DNA of 64,000 bases from Dermatophagoides farinae (Eukaryota > Arthropoda > Arachnida > Sarcoptiformes > Pyroglyphidae). Where the stretch lies: contig NC_134684.1 of NCBI RefSeq assembly GCF_024713945.1, positions 2,771,001 through 2,835,000 of the forward strand, in the 5' to 3' direction. A program made the translations under genes and the position numbers. Position 1 is the stretch's first letter. Each line of letters begins with the position of its first letter. Under the pieces are notes generated by a model, which worked only from the letters and a program-made list of their open reading frames with translations, had not been told where the DNA came from and did no database searches. Shown one piece after another: positions 47,485-60,458 of the stretch.

Positions 47485-50400
47485 AAATTATAATGTTTTT
47501 TTCACCAATTTGTCACTAAAAAAAATGAATCGATAAAACTATAAATCAAGCCAATTTTTTTTCTTATTCGAAATCAAAATTGTTCATAAACAAAAAAATT
47601 TGGATGAAAAATTTCATTTTTCCCCTTCTCCATTATTCATTCGAATTATTGATAATTGTATGTCGTAATTCAGTGATGAAAATTGATGATGAAATTAGAT
47701 CTAAGGGAAAATAATTTTTCTATCGATCGTTGTCGATAGAAAAAAAAACATTTTCATTCATTCTATTGTTTAACGATATTATTACGAAATAATAATTATC
47801 ATTTGAAGAATGAACAAAATGTGAACACACACACACACACATAAACATTCGTCATAAAAAAAATTGATTGTTTAGTCACCAAATTTCATTTTTCTTTTCT
47901 TTTTTCGTTTGTTTTTCCATTCTTTACATACGTATACACACACACACACACACACACATATGATCAACTTACTGGCACTTAACAACCACATTTCATTTCA
48001 TTTGTTTCAGAAACAACAATTACAACAACAACGAAATAGAAAAATAAAACACCAACACATGTACAAATGAACATTTTTGTTATTACCAACAAAAAAAATA
48101 AAAATAAAAAATAGGTAGTTTACAATCGTGTGTCAGGCGTTTGATTATTTTGCTTTTTTTTCTTCGTTTCCTTTTTTTATATAAATTAAAAACCTGGAAT
48201 TATATAAAATGTTCCAATTAAATCCTAGACTAGGAATGATATGGATCCGAAAAATTTTTTTAGGGCACCCTTTTTTTCAATGATTTTATTGGTGCGATAT
48301 TGTTTATGAATCAATTAAAAATTGATTCATCATCATCAACGTAGCCATTATATATTTACAATAAAATAAACGACAATTTCTTTTCATTTTTTTTCGTTGT
48401 TGTCTTTGTCTGATTTCCTTATTTCATAATCTCGGTGAAAAATAAATATAAAACATGACGATGATCATATGAGCGGCAATGAATCCAATGATGATGATGA
48501 TGATGATGATGGTAGCCATTGATTTATGATTGATAGATGGATCGTTTTTTATCTTCTTCTTCTTTTTCATTTATTTATTTATTCATTTATTTCTCTACAA
48601 TCTTGTATATATAACGGTAAATGACATAAGTTTGATGGATGACAATGGCCGCAGGCTTCATATAAAAAAAACAAAAAACAAAACAAAATCGTTTGAATGA
48701 TTGGTATAGCCAAAAAAGTAGTAGAAAAAAAAACTTGGTACAACTGATGTAATTGATGATCACAATGTGTCAAATTGTGTCACATCAGCATCGGTGTTTT
48801 TTGGTTCAATAATAAGGTGGTTTGTTGCAATTTTGTTTAAAATATTTTACATTTCTGTTGCTTCTCATTTTCCTTTTATTCATTTCATGTTTTTATCACT
48901 TTTTGAAATCCGAAATAAAAATCGGATTTTTTGGGATATTTCTTCTCACATTATTTCTTCACAGGCCAAACATTTGCAATTGTAGCTTAAATGTTTTGGC
49001 TATTAATCCCCTTACCACAAACGAAAAAAAAATCTAATCCAAATTTTGGAATGATTGTGTGATGATAATGATGATAGAACCAGGAAGATCAAATTATCAT
49101 ATTTTTTTTCTTTAATTTTAAAAATCATTTTCATATATTTCCCGCTGGTTATATTGGGAATGTCGAATATGTGAACTGATTACATAATTTCGAACGACGA
49201 ACACACACTATAGTGACAGACAACTTGTATATCTGTATGATTTTATTATCATAAAATATCGATCGGATGTTAGTAGCTGGCGATTGCGAAAAAAAAAATT
49301 GAAAAAAAAATTTTCACACCACCACCACCACCACCATCATCATCACTTTTTTTTCATAAATAATAATTTGATGATTCAAAGAAACCCGTTCATATAAATG
49401 GTAAATTAAATCAAAGAAAAAAAAAATATTGACCGAATCAAAGATCATCAATTTTGTCGTCGGCGTCGTTGTTGTTGTTGTTATCATCATGCACCTAGTC
49501 ATTCATTTTTGATCGATAAAAATCAACACCATGCTGATCAAACTTGCATCATCATCATCATCGTCATCAATTGACCATATGATTGATCAGTAACAACAAC
49601 AACAACAACAACAACTGGCATTATCATCATCATCATCATCATCATTAACGTCATCACATCCTGGATTCAAATAATATCTGATCATATAAAACATACAAGC
49701 GATTGATTTAAACTTGGCAAAAAATAATAATTAAATAAATGTGAGGCCTTTCACACCTGTTTGTTACGAACAAAACCAAACGCCCAATCCAATTGCACGC
49801 GATACAATCATGCCCTTCGTTCAACACTTTTTTTTCAATAATAAATTGGCTTTATACAATCAGCAGAATGTGAATTAAGTGATGAATCAAAATTGATTGA
49901 TTGATCATTCAATTTGATCTACATGTCAACTAACCAAGTAGATTTTTTATTTCATTCACAATTTGGTATTACATGATTCAAATATATCGGTTTACCGATT
50001 TTATTTATCATTTTTTTTATCTCAAATTCAATCTAATTTATTGAAAAGATCAACATTATTGATTGAGAAAAAAAAGTGGAAATCATGAAAATCACCATTA
50101 TCCCCATCTCAATATCGTTTATCATTTAGCTATGGATAAAATTTACTCACGTTTGAAACTTTAAGCAATCAACTATCAATTCTTTCAATCTATGGATCAG
50201 ATCTTCATCATCATCTTTGATACAATGATGGAAAGCAACAGAAATAAAATACCAAATTTGGTGGGAAAAAAATTTGCAATCATCATCTTACAAGATCGGT
50301 TTGAAATCCTCTATATATATTTAAATTAATCTTCGTGTGTTTATGTTTGTTTTGTGTGTGTGTGTATGCGGCCAATGTCCACCTGGATCAATAAAGAAAA

Positions 50401-51956
50401 TGAAAAGAAAAAAAAGAAATCGATTTCACTTTCGAATTTTTTTTTCTCCATTCAACAACAAGAAAAAAAAATCGAAAGTGAATCATCCAATGATTATGAT
50501 GATGATGATGATTTGGATTTTGAATTTGAAGAGCCACACAGTTGTTTATGTTAAGAGTAGCAATAGCAACAGCGAAATTTAACCAAAACGAAAAAAAAAT
50601 AGAAAGAAGAAGAGAAGACGAGCACAAACTAAAACGATGAATTGAATGAACAAGAAGTGCAATACAAGAAAAAAAAAGAAGAAGAAGAAAAAAACTCTAC
50701 ATTTTGACTGAATAAAATGAGAGTCAATATTAACATCTTGTATATTACACATATAGATACGAAATAAGAAAATCCCAAAGACGTGAAACCATTTTGTACG
50801 TTTGTTTCAACGTATATGTCTGTGTGTGTGTGTGTGTAAATTCATTGTTCAATTTGAATCATCTTGGCCATCATCATATGGTGCGATATAAAGGATCATC
50901 ATCATCATTTCTCTTTATGAAAAAAAAAGAAATAATATTCTCTTTGGTCCACAGATGTTTGCAGTGTATGTGTGTGTGTGTGTGTGTGTATACGCGTTTG
51001 TTTGTATGGAGAATAAATGTAGAATGAATGAAATGTTCCAAATGCTGAAAAAATTTTTTTTTTCACTTTCTATTAAATTCAACTCTTTCAACCTGTTCAT
51101 TTAGTCTGTTCATTCAATGATGATGATGATGATGATGATGATGATTAAAAAAATTTCTTTGTTTTTTTCTCCCAATTCATTCGGGAGTGATGTTTGAATT
51201 CATCATCACCATCACCATCATCATCGTCATCATCATTTTCGTTGTCTTTGTTGCCGTTTGTAGTTGTTTTCACTAAATTAGTGATGACCATCATCATCTT
51301 CATAACTTGGAAAATCTCATCTTTACCTAAAATAATATAGAAAAAAAAACTTTCATCAGCCATCGACATCAACAACAACAACAACAAAATTATTTGATCA
51401 TTGCGTGCCATCATGTCATTCAGTTATTGTTATCATTTTTATTATTATTATTATTATTCGTACAAATGAATGAGCGTCGGTGTAGAATGTGAAAAAAAGA
51501 AGAAGAAGAAGAAGAAAAATATGGTGTGTTTTCAACAAATTTCCAAGTTTGAAAATGAAAATGAATGATCCACAACAACAACAACAACAAAAAACAATGA
51601 TGATGATGATGAGCGTGTTTTTTCCCCTATATGAATGAGTTTATGATTCATTTTTGTTTTGTTTTGTTTTTTTTTTTGGATCATCGTCATAAGCAACAAA
51701 ACAAAACAAAAAAAAAAATTTCTGCTATTTCTTGACCAATTGTCTTTTTTTTTTTTTTTTTTGTTTTATTTTCATGTTTCTGTGTGTGTGTGGCACCAAT
51801 TGTTCAAACGCGCGTGTGTGTGTGTGTGTGTGTGATTGTAATTTGTGTATGTGCTCTGAATGTGTCTCCTCATGATAAAAGAAAAACTTCAAAATCTCCC
51901 ATATACCAACACATATGATCTGGAAATGAATTAAATCTACTATAAGGATATAAGGA

Positions 51957-51988
<32 letters not shown>

Positions 51989-53015
51989 TTTTTTTTTTTT
52001 TTTTGATAATCTTTAGGTCAACATTACGATTGTCGGCAATTATTATTATTATTATTGTAACAACAATTTCATAGGCCATAATAATAATAATAATAATCTC
52101 ATCTAAAATTATCACACAATCACATCCAAACAACACCAACAACAACAACAACAACAACAACAAATTGGATGAAAAGAAAAAGTTATTATTGACCAATCTC
52201 ATCTTTATCATTGTTTCTGTTGTAGGATTTTTTTTTGTTTTGTTTTGTTTTGTTTTTTGTTTTTTAATCGTGTGCATAAACACTGTTTGCCTTCCATATT
52301 GTCGGTCCGGTTTTATATTTATATATAGAATAGAAAAAAACACGGATATATAAGTGCAAATTGAGGAAATAACAACAACAACAACAACAGTCAATTCATG
52401 ATTATAATGGCAACGATTAGATTAATTTGATTTTCATTACAATTCATCACCAACCAATCAACCAACCAGCCACCCACTCACCCATCCCATTACACCTTGT
52501 CATTATCGCATTGAATTGTATTTTTGTGCGTACCAAAACGAAAACAAAAAAAAATTCCTTGGAATTATAAATCAAGAAAAATCTTTTGGACCATCAAATA
52601 AAACAAAAATTTAAATCCGTTTTTGAAAATAATCAAACAAAAGAAAGAAAATATAGTAATCTGCAGATGCATCATCGTAATCAGCATAATCGTAGCAATC
52701 ATCTTATCACATCTTGTTAGCTACACACACACATCAAATTATCCATGAATTGATGAGAATTGAATCGGATCAAAAACTGAAGAAGAGAGAAAAAAATTTT
52801 TTTTTTCTACTACATTGGCCGTCACCGGGGAAAAAAAATTAGGGCCATAATATTATTATTATAACAAAGAAACGTACACACAAACACAGAGAGAAAAGAC
52901 ACCATCATGTATGACGTCCAAATTAGAACGATTTTTCGCCACCATCAACACCACCACTGCTGCCATCATAATCATCATCACCATCACAACCATCATCATC
53001 ATCATAGACATCATA
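47485..53015. other. Intergenic, microsatellite-rich, no gene seen
   Basis: AT-rich DNA downstream of the chemoreceptor. Tracts include (CA)n near 47825-47842 and 47938-47957, (GAT)n near 48491-48512, 51118-51144 and 51958-51985, (CAA)n near 49592-49614 and 52139-52161, and (GT)n near 50820-50837, 50968-50988 and 51815-51834. Several frames encode only His, Asp or Met runs from these repeats. Confidence 0.5.
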
Positions 53016-53020
53016 TTAGA

Positions 53021-56000
53021 ATGGTGCCAATAAGCTCTTGGTTCATCGTACTACTTATATCGATCAGTAAGTGTTTTTTTTTGGAGGGGAGAGGGGGATT
53101 TCTTACTGAATAAAAATTCTTCATTACAATCCATGAATGTGAATAGAAAAAAAAGAAGAGAAAATTATATACAACTGGTATATATATCTAATTTAGTTTG
53201 ACAAACACAGTAAAAATAATGAAATCAATCGTATCTCTGATTATCATCATATTTTTTTTTTTTTTGATCTGAATTTTGGATTCATTCATTTTTTCTCAAC
53301 TTTTTTTTATGATTGATTAGTTTCACATGGATATATTTTTTTTCCAATTTTCATTAAATACTGTAATCCAGAAATCAGGACCTTGATTAGGAAAAAAAAG
53401 ATCATTCGGCAAATGCAAACGAATGAAAATGTTTTACGGATACAACATTCGTACAAATGTGGATTAATTAAAATTTTTATTAATTGAGACATAAAGTAAC
53501 ACACACACACACACACACAGTGAGCTGTTGCTTCCTTATTGATGATAAAATATTTGAAATAAAATTTGTGATTGTGGTCTCCACTGTGTGAAAGAAAAAT
53601 TGAACATTATTATTTATATATCCAGAAGATTGAAAAAAAAATTGATAAAATCTATTTTAAATTGAATTTTTTGTTTCATCTTTCTCACTATCACTTTTTT
53701 CTTCACATCAAAAATGTTTATGTCATGATATAAGATACGATAAAATCAATTTATGGTCAACTTTTCCTCTTTTTTTCCATTTTGAAATTTTGAATTTTTT
53801 TTCCACTTTCATCATCATTCATTATTATTCATTTTGTTTTGATAATCAAAATTTTTTTAAACAGAAAAATAAAAACTTTTCTATAGAAGGTGACAAACTT
53901 GTTCATTTATTGCAAACAAACAAACAAAAAAAAGGTCAAAACAGATGCTAATCAATCATCATCATCAAATTTAATCGAGTAAAAACGAATTATTATAAAA
54001 TTTAATTAGAAAAGTTTAAATTTTTTTCGTTTGTTTGTTCAAATTCTTGCTGTTTAAAAAAAAGATGATTATAACTATAAATATATATGTAAAAAGGATC
54101 AATCAAATAGGATTATGGCCAATAATCAAGGTCGTAAAAGTAAAAAAAAATTTTTTTTTCATTCAAAATCCGCTAAACAAGAATTAATTATTCACAAAAT
54201 TTGCAAAAACGAAATTCAACAACAACTAATTATAACTATCGACATATTGTCCATAATCAAGGATATCATTTCATCATCATCATCATCATCATCATTATTA
54301 GGATTTCAGAATCTTCATCTTTCATTTTCATCATCATCTAATATATAAACATATGGTGTTCTAATCGTTTGAAGGAAAAAAAAAACAAACTTTTACTTTT
54401 TTTCCAACAACAACAAACAACAACAACAACAACAACAACAACAAATTTCAATAAATAAATATCATGACTAAATCATGGCTTTTATGGTGATAATAATAAT
54501 GGTTCTCTTCATTGAAAAAAAAATTGAATGAATGAAAAAAAAATTCAAATAATGTTGTTGAATGGAACCATAAAAAAAATGAAAAAAAAAATGAAAGTTC
54601 ATTGTCACTGAAAAAGTATTATGGTATTATTGTCTACATTTTAAGAATATATGCCAGTGGTATTTTTGATTGGTATGGCCGATTTTGGATTATTTCGTTT
54701 GTCTTTTTTTTTTCATTGTCATTTCGTTGTGTTTTATGTTACAGATGGTGAATAGTGGATGATGAAACGCATAGATTACAGGATTGTGTTTGTCTTTAAA
54801 CATCCCATCACCATTGTCGTTTGTTTTTTTTTTCATTCATTCATTCATTGCCAAGACCCAGAAAAAAAGGCGATCTTTTTTTTTTGTTCAGAAAATTTTC
54901 AAAATAGAATTCATTATTCATAACAAGAAAAAAAAAATTTTTTTTAATCGATAAAAAAGATGGTCACACGTTTCGAAATTACAGAAAGCAGAACAATTTC
55001 TGTAATGGTAGCTGCTGTCCACAAATTGTTTACATTCTGGCCAATCCGGATGAATATCCAGTTCATCATTTGATGTGAAATGATATCCACCTTTTCACAA
55101 TCACAATCGTATGAATTTAAATTGATCTTCATCTCGAATGTAAATTTTCCATAACCACAGCATATTCAGGATTCAAATTATTCAATCGTTTTTTTTTTCT
55201 TTTTTTTGATTCATAATAATTATCTTATAATTTTAAATTTTCATATATTCATAATCTTGGCCTGATGATCTTTCATTGTATTAATTTCGAAACATGTGCC
55301 AAATATGATCATCATGATTGAGATTTAATCATTCTATTCTTACAAACATTAAGATAATCAAACAAACAAACAAACAAATAGACAGACAGAAAAAATTAAT
55401 GTTTCAAAATTTAGAAACGAATGACCATTATTGGCCATATGGCAACAACAACAATAATAATGATGATAATGATAATAATCGAAACGAATTTATTTTTCTG
55501 AATGTCATATTTCATTCCATAATGTGGTAAAGAATAGATAAAAATTTTTCAATAAAAATAAAAAAAAATTTAAGCAAAGATGTATTATTGTATTATTATG
55601 AGCAATATGTGATGTAATAATAAACTCGTTTAACGATAGAAAATTGTTTTTTCATTTCATTTCAATATTTTTACTTTTTAATGTGATGATGATGTTTGTT
55701 CGAGAATTGGCTTTTAATTTCGCTTGTCATTTTCATCATTGTAGTTTTCTATCACCATCCAATAATGATGATGATGGTTCTGTGGATTCAATCAATCGTT
55801 TCATGATTATTTTCTTTGTTTTACATCATTGTTCCCAATTATCATTATGTAATCAGATTTTCTTCAACAACAACAACAACAAAAACAACAAATGAACAAT
55901 AATTTGACCCGATAATCAGTGAATGTTTTGTTGTTGTTGTTCTTTTGCAATCAAAGAAAACAATTTGTATCGGAATAATTTTTTTTTTTTTTGAAGCAAG

Positions 56001-59000
56001 ATGTCAGGCAATTTTTTTCCATCAAATTTCGAAATTTTGATCATCAAAAAAAAAAATCATTTACATCATTTTTCTAATATTCAATTATAATAAATTCAAT
56101 TTTTTTTCAATCATCAACAGGTTCAATTGGAACATTGATTGATTGCCGTCGACAGCCACAGCCATCAACGATAACGGAACGTTCAAAATTTATCGATGAC
56201 AATGATTCAATTGATTATTTTAATATAAATAATAATAACAACAATAAATATAGCGATGAAATTGATGAAGAATTTGATGATTTTGATTGTCCAGAAAAAT
56301 TTGGTTATTATCCGGATGAAAAAAATTGCTCAAAATATCATCTTTGTGATCATGGAAAATCGAGACTAAAATCATGCGATGATGGATTAGTATTTAGTAC
56401 TATATTGAAAACATGTGATTGGCCATACAACGTACATTGTAATCTTGCCAATGGTGATAGAGGTTTGCCATTTGTTATTATTTTGAAATGATTTTTCTCA
56501 AATGAAAAAAAAAATTTCTCTTTTTTTCACATACAAAAAAAGGTGATTTTGTTGGTAGACATCTTCGTTTACGCAATAATGCTGGTACAGGTGATGTTGA
56601 TGACAATAATAATAAAATTGATCAATCATTGAGTAATCGTCGACAGCCAGTATTGTCTAATGAAGCTGATGATAGTTATTGGCTTGGTCGTCCAAATACT
56701 GATCTATTAGCATATTTAAATGATGATAATGATTATCATGATATTCATCATGAAGAATTTCATCATGATTTTGATATTCCACGACGACCTGTTGCAAATA
56801 ATCAAAATCGTTTAGAATCACATCGATCACTGGACGATGAAACGGAAAACAATAAACGAACCACAACCAGTAATGATGATCAACCATGGTTTCAGAACGT
56901 AAATTTTGATCAACGTCGACCAACGACGACGACGACGACGACAACATCAACATCATCACAACCCATTATTTCGATTAATCAACGTGGAAATCAAGGCTGG
57001 CGAAGCACTACACCAGCTATAAACACACAGACAACTAGAACACCAACAATGTTGCCACGAAAGGCTTTACGTTTCGGTGATAATGGTGAACAGGAAGATT
57101 TTCTTGTTACTGATGGTGGTGCTAATCGTCATGTACCAGATAATGATCTCGGTGATTATCGACGTAAACCAGCGAAAAATGATCGTGATAGTTATCGAAT
57201 TGTTTCATTTCAACAACAAAATCCAATAACAACAACTACACCACAAACGACGACTACAACAACAACAACACGATCACAACCAATTTGGTTTCAACAGACA
57301 ACACCACCACCAACAACTGCAATACAAACCGCAACACAAATAGAATCACGACCTAGACATCTTGGAACTTCTGTACGCCGGAAAGTTATTCGTAAAAAAG
57401 TTATTCCACAAATTACCACAACAATTTCGACGACTTCAACAACAACTACAACAACAACACCGGCACCAACATTTAGAAGTGTAGCCGATTTTTGGAACAA
57501 TAATGATCCATGGAAATCTTTCCGTTATGAACCGGTTAATCGTGGTCAATCGAATCCAACCACTTTGAATCCGCCGACAACTATTGGCCCAAAACATATT
57601 AGTTCAATTCGACGAACCATACCTAAATTTGAAAATCGACAACGTTTCGAACGAAAACCCGTTCTACGAGATGAAAGTGAAGATGCTAATGAACGTATAA
57701 ACGATGATGATGATGACGATGATTATGTTGTTGGCAGAAATTTTGTCTACAATACACCAGAAATTGTACGAAATAAAAATTCAAGCCATCGCCTTCATAT
57801 GGATGATGATTTATTATTGCCAAAAAATAAGGTCAAAGATGTTTCCAATAATATAAATAGTGGTGGTGGTGGTGGTGGTGGTGGTGTAAGATTTAAACCG
57901 GTCAATCCAAGACCAGTAACACCATCAACAATAACAACAACAACAACGACAACAACAACAACAACCGCCCATGGTAATAGAAGAAATAATAATCGAAACA
58001 ATAATCAAAATTTAAACAATGCATTCGATGCTGGTTTCCGTCATGCAATATTGCCAATAAATCGTCCAATTAGTTCATCATTACAGCATCAACCACCACC
58101 GCCACCACCACCACTCCCATCATCGAATACCGATATTGAATATGAAGATTTAGAAAATGAAGATGAAGATGAAGATGTTGATGATATCGGTGCAAGTGAT
58201 CATGATGATGATAATAACAACTTCAATAACCGGTCGAATGATGAAAATAGTAATAATCAATCATTGAATAATAATAATAATAATAATAGAGAAATTATTG
58301 TTCGCTATGATGATGATGCTGATGATAATAATCATCATCATCATTTGGATGCAACAAGACGGCGACAATTGCCATCTAATCATCATCAATTTATAAACAA
58401 TAGTAATAATAATAATCATTTTTTAAACAACAATATTCCAATAGCAAGAAATATTGCATCACAATCACCAAATAAATTAACAACAAGAATATTTAATGAT
58501 GATAAAAATATCAATACATTCGTTCATCATAGACTACCATCATCAACGTTAAATAATTCAGGTAAGCTTTAATTTTTTTTTACATTTGAATTTTTCTACA
58601 CACACACACACCCACACACACACACGTACACACCTTTGAACATGCAACTTTAATATATACAGTTGAATAGCATAAGTTCCTGCTATTTTTTTTCGTTGTT
58701 TCTATTATTTTCTGAATGGCTTACAACACTTTGAGATCTTGTGATCTTGAATCCATGAAAAATATATTTCTTATTGGTCGCATATATGCAAACACACACA
58801 CACACACACACATATAAACACTTGAAAATATGAGTGTGTAGAATATCAGAAAAATTACATAAATATCCGATCAAAAGAAGTGTATAATATTGCCCATTTA
58901 GTGATATTCAAATATTTCATTTCTATGCATGTGCATCATCATCATCATCATTTGTCACCATTCGATGTGTTTATATTGTTTCAAATTTTATCCATTAAAT

Positions 59001-60426
59001 ATCGTCCAGTTGGTTATGGGCAGAAAATTTTGACCACTACAACAGCAACAACAACAACAACAACTACAACAACAATAACTCCTTTGACGACACAATCTGT
59101 GGAATCCACAAAAAAACAGCCAACATTATTGGCCGCTAACAATGGAGAAAAGAAGAGTAGAAAATCTAAAATTTTTAACCCAATTGTGAAACCAACAACA
59201 ACAACAACAACAAGAACAGAGTCAAAATTACCGGTTATAAATAATAGTACGACAAAAATTAGAAAAATATTGAAAAAAATTTCATTACAAAATCAACCAA
59301 ACAAAATAACTACTACCAAAATAAAACGACAAGAATCAAAGATTCGAAAACAAAATAATACTATTTTAATTGAAAATTCTAAACATGTTTCATCATCATC
59401 ATCATTAATGAGTAATGATACTAATAGTTTAGATAAAAATGTTGGTAATAATAGTCAGAGTAATAATAATAGACAAACTATCAAATCAATAGGCAATACA
59501 ACAGCATCAACGATACGATTGAATGAATCGAAAAATATAACAAACGGAAATAATTCATCCACAATAGCCAATGGTCATACAAGCGGAAATAAAAAAACAT
59601 CCGAAATTGGTTCACGAAATCATAATAAAGTTAATTTAAAGAAATCAAATAAATCCAACAACAAATCAAAAGATCGTACATCAAAATTAAAACCAAAAAC
59701 GGATGGTAAGAAAAAATTAGATAATGATCCATCAAGACCAGTGGCAAGATTTTTTTTCGGCTCAAATCAAGGCCGAAAACGTTTTCAAATAAATGTACCG
59801 GATAAAGAATGGCGAACATTTGATGTTTCATCACAATCCATATCATCATCATCATCGAAATCATTGATTCCAGTGGTTCGGCCACCAACACCGCAACGAA
59901 TTTTAACATTCGTACCAAAATATGAAAATTTTTAGGGTTAAATTTATTATATTATAAATGTGAGCTTAAGTATCAACTTTTCATTTTCAAATTGGTTTTG
60001 GTTATTCATACATTATTAAAAAACATTCACAGTCATCATGAACCATCATTGTACCATCATTCAATTCTGAATTCTCATCAAATCAAATTATAATCAATCA
60101 ATGTTTATGATTGTAGAGAAAATTAAAATGATATAATAAAATTTCATATTTCATAATGTAAATCGTAATTTCCTGTCTCTATCCATCTCTCTCTCTCTCT
60201 CTTTATTTCTTCTTTCGTATTTTTTTTTCTGTCCCAATTTATTTTATTTTTTTTCAATATATAGATTTTAATGAAGATAAATAAAGGTGCTTTACACCAA
60301 ATGTTTACATATATCTTCCTATACTCAGTTTTTTTCTTCCTTTACGTTCCCTTCATCCATCCGTCTTCCTCTTCCGGGCATATAATGGCAAACTAAATGA
60401 TTAAACAAATCAAAAGCACGCACCGT

Positions 60427-60458
<32 letters not shown>

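Noticed and set aside
51725-52394. Overlapping minus-strand frames rich in Met, Asp and Ile
   Set aside because: These are products of (GAT)n, (CA)n and (AAT)n microsatellites, with no domain or splice support.
52907-53020. His-rich N-terminal extension of the chitin deacetylase
   Set aside because: It comes from a CAT repeat; the signal peptide begins at the internal ATG at 53021, so the extension is more likely 5' UTR.
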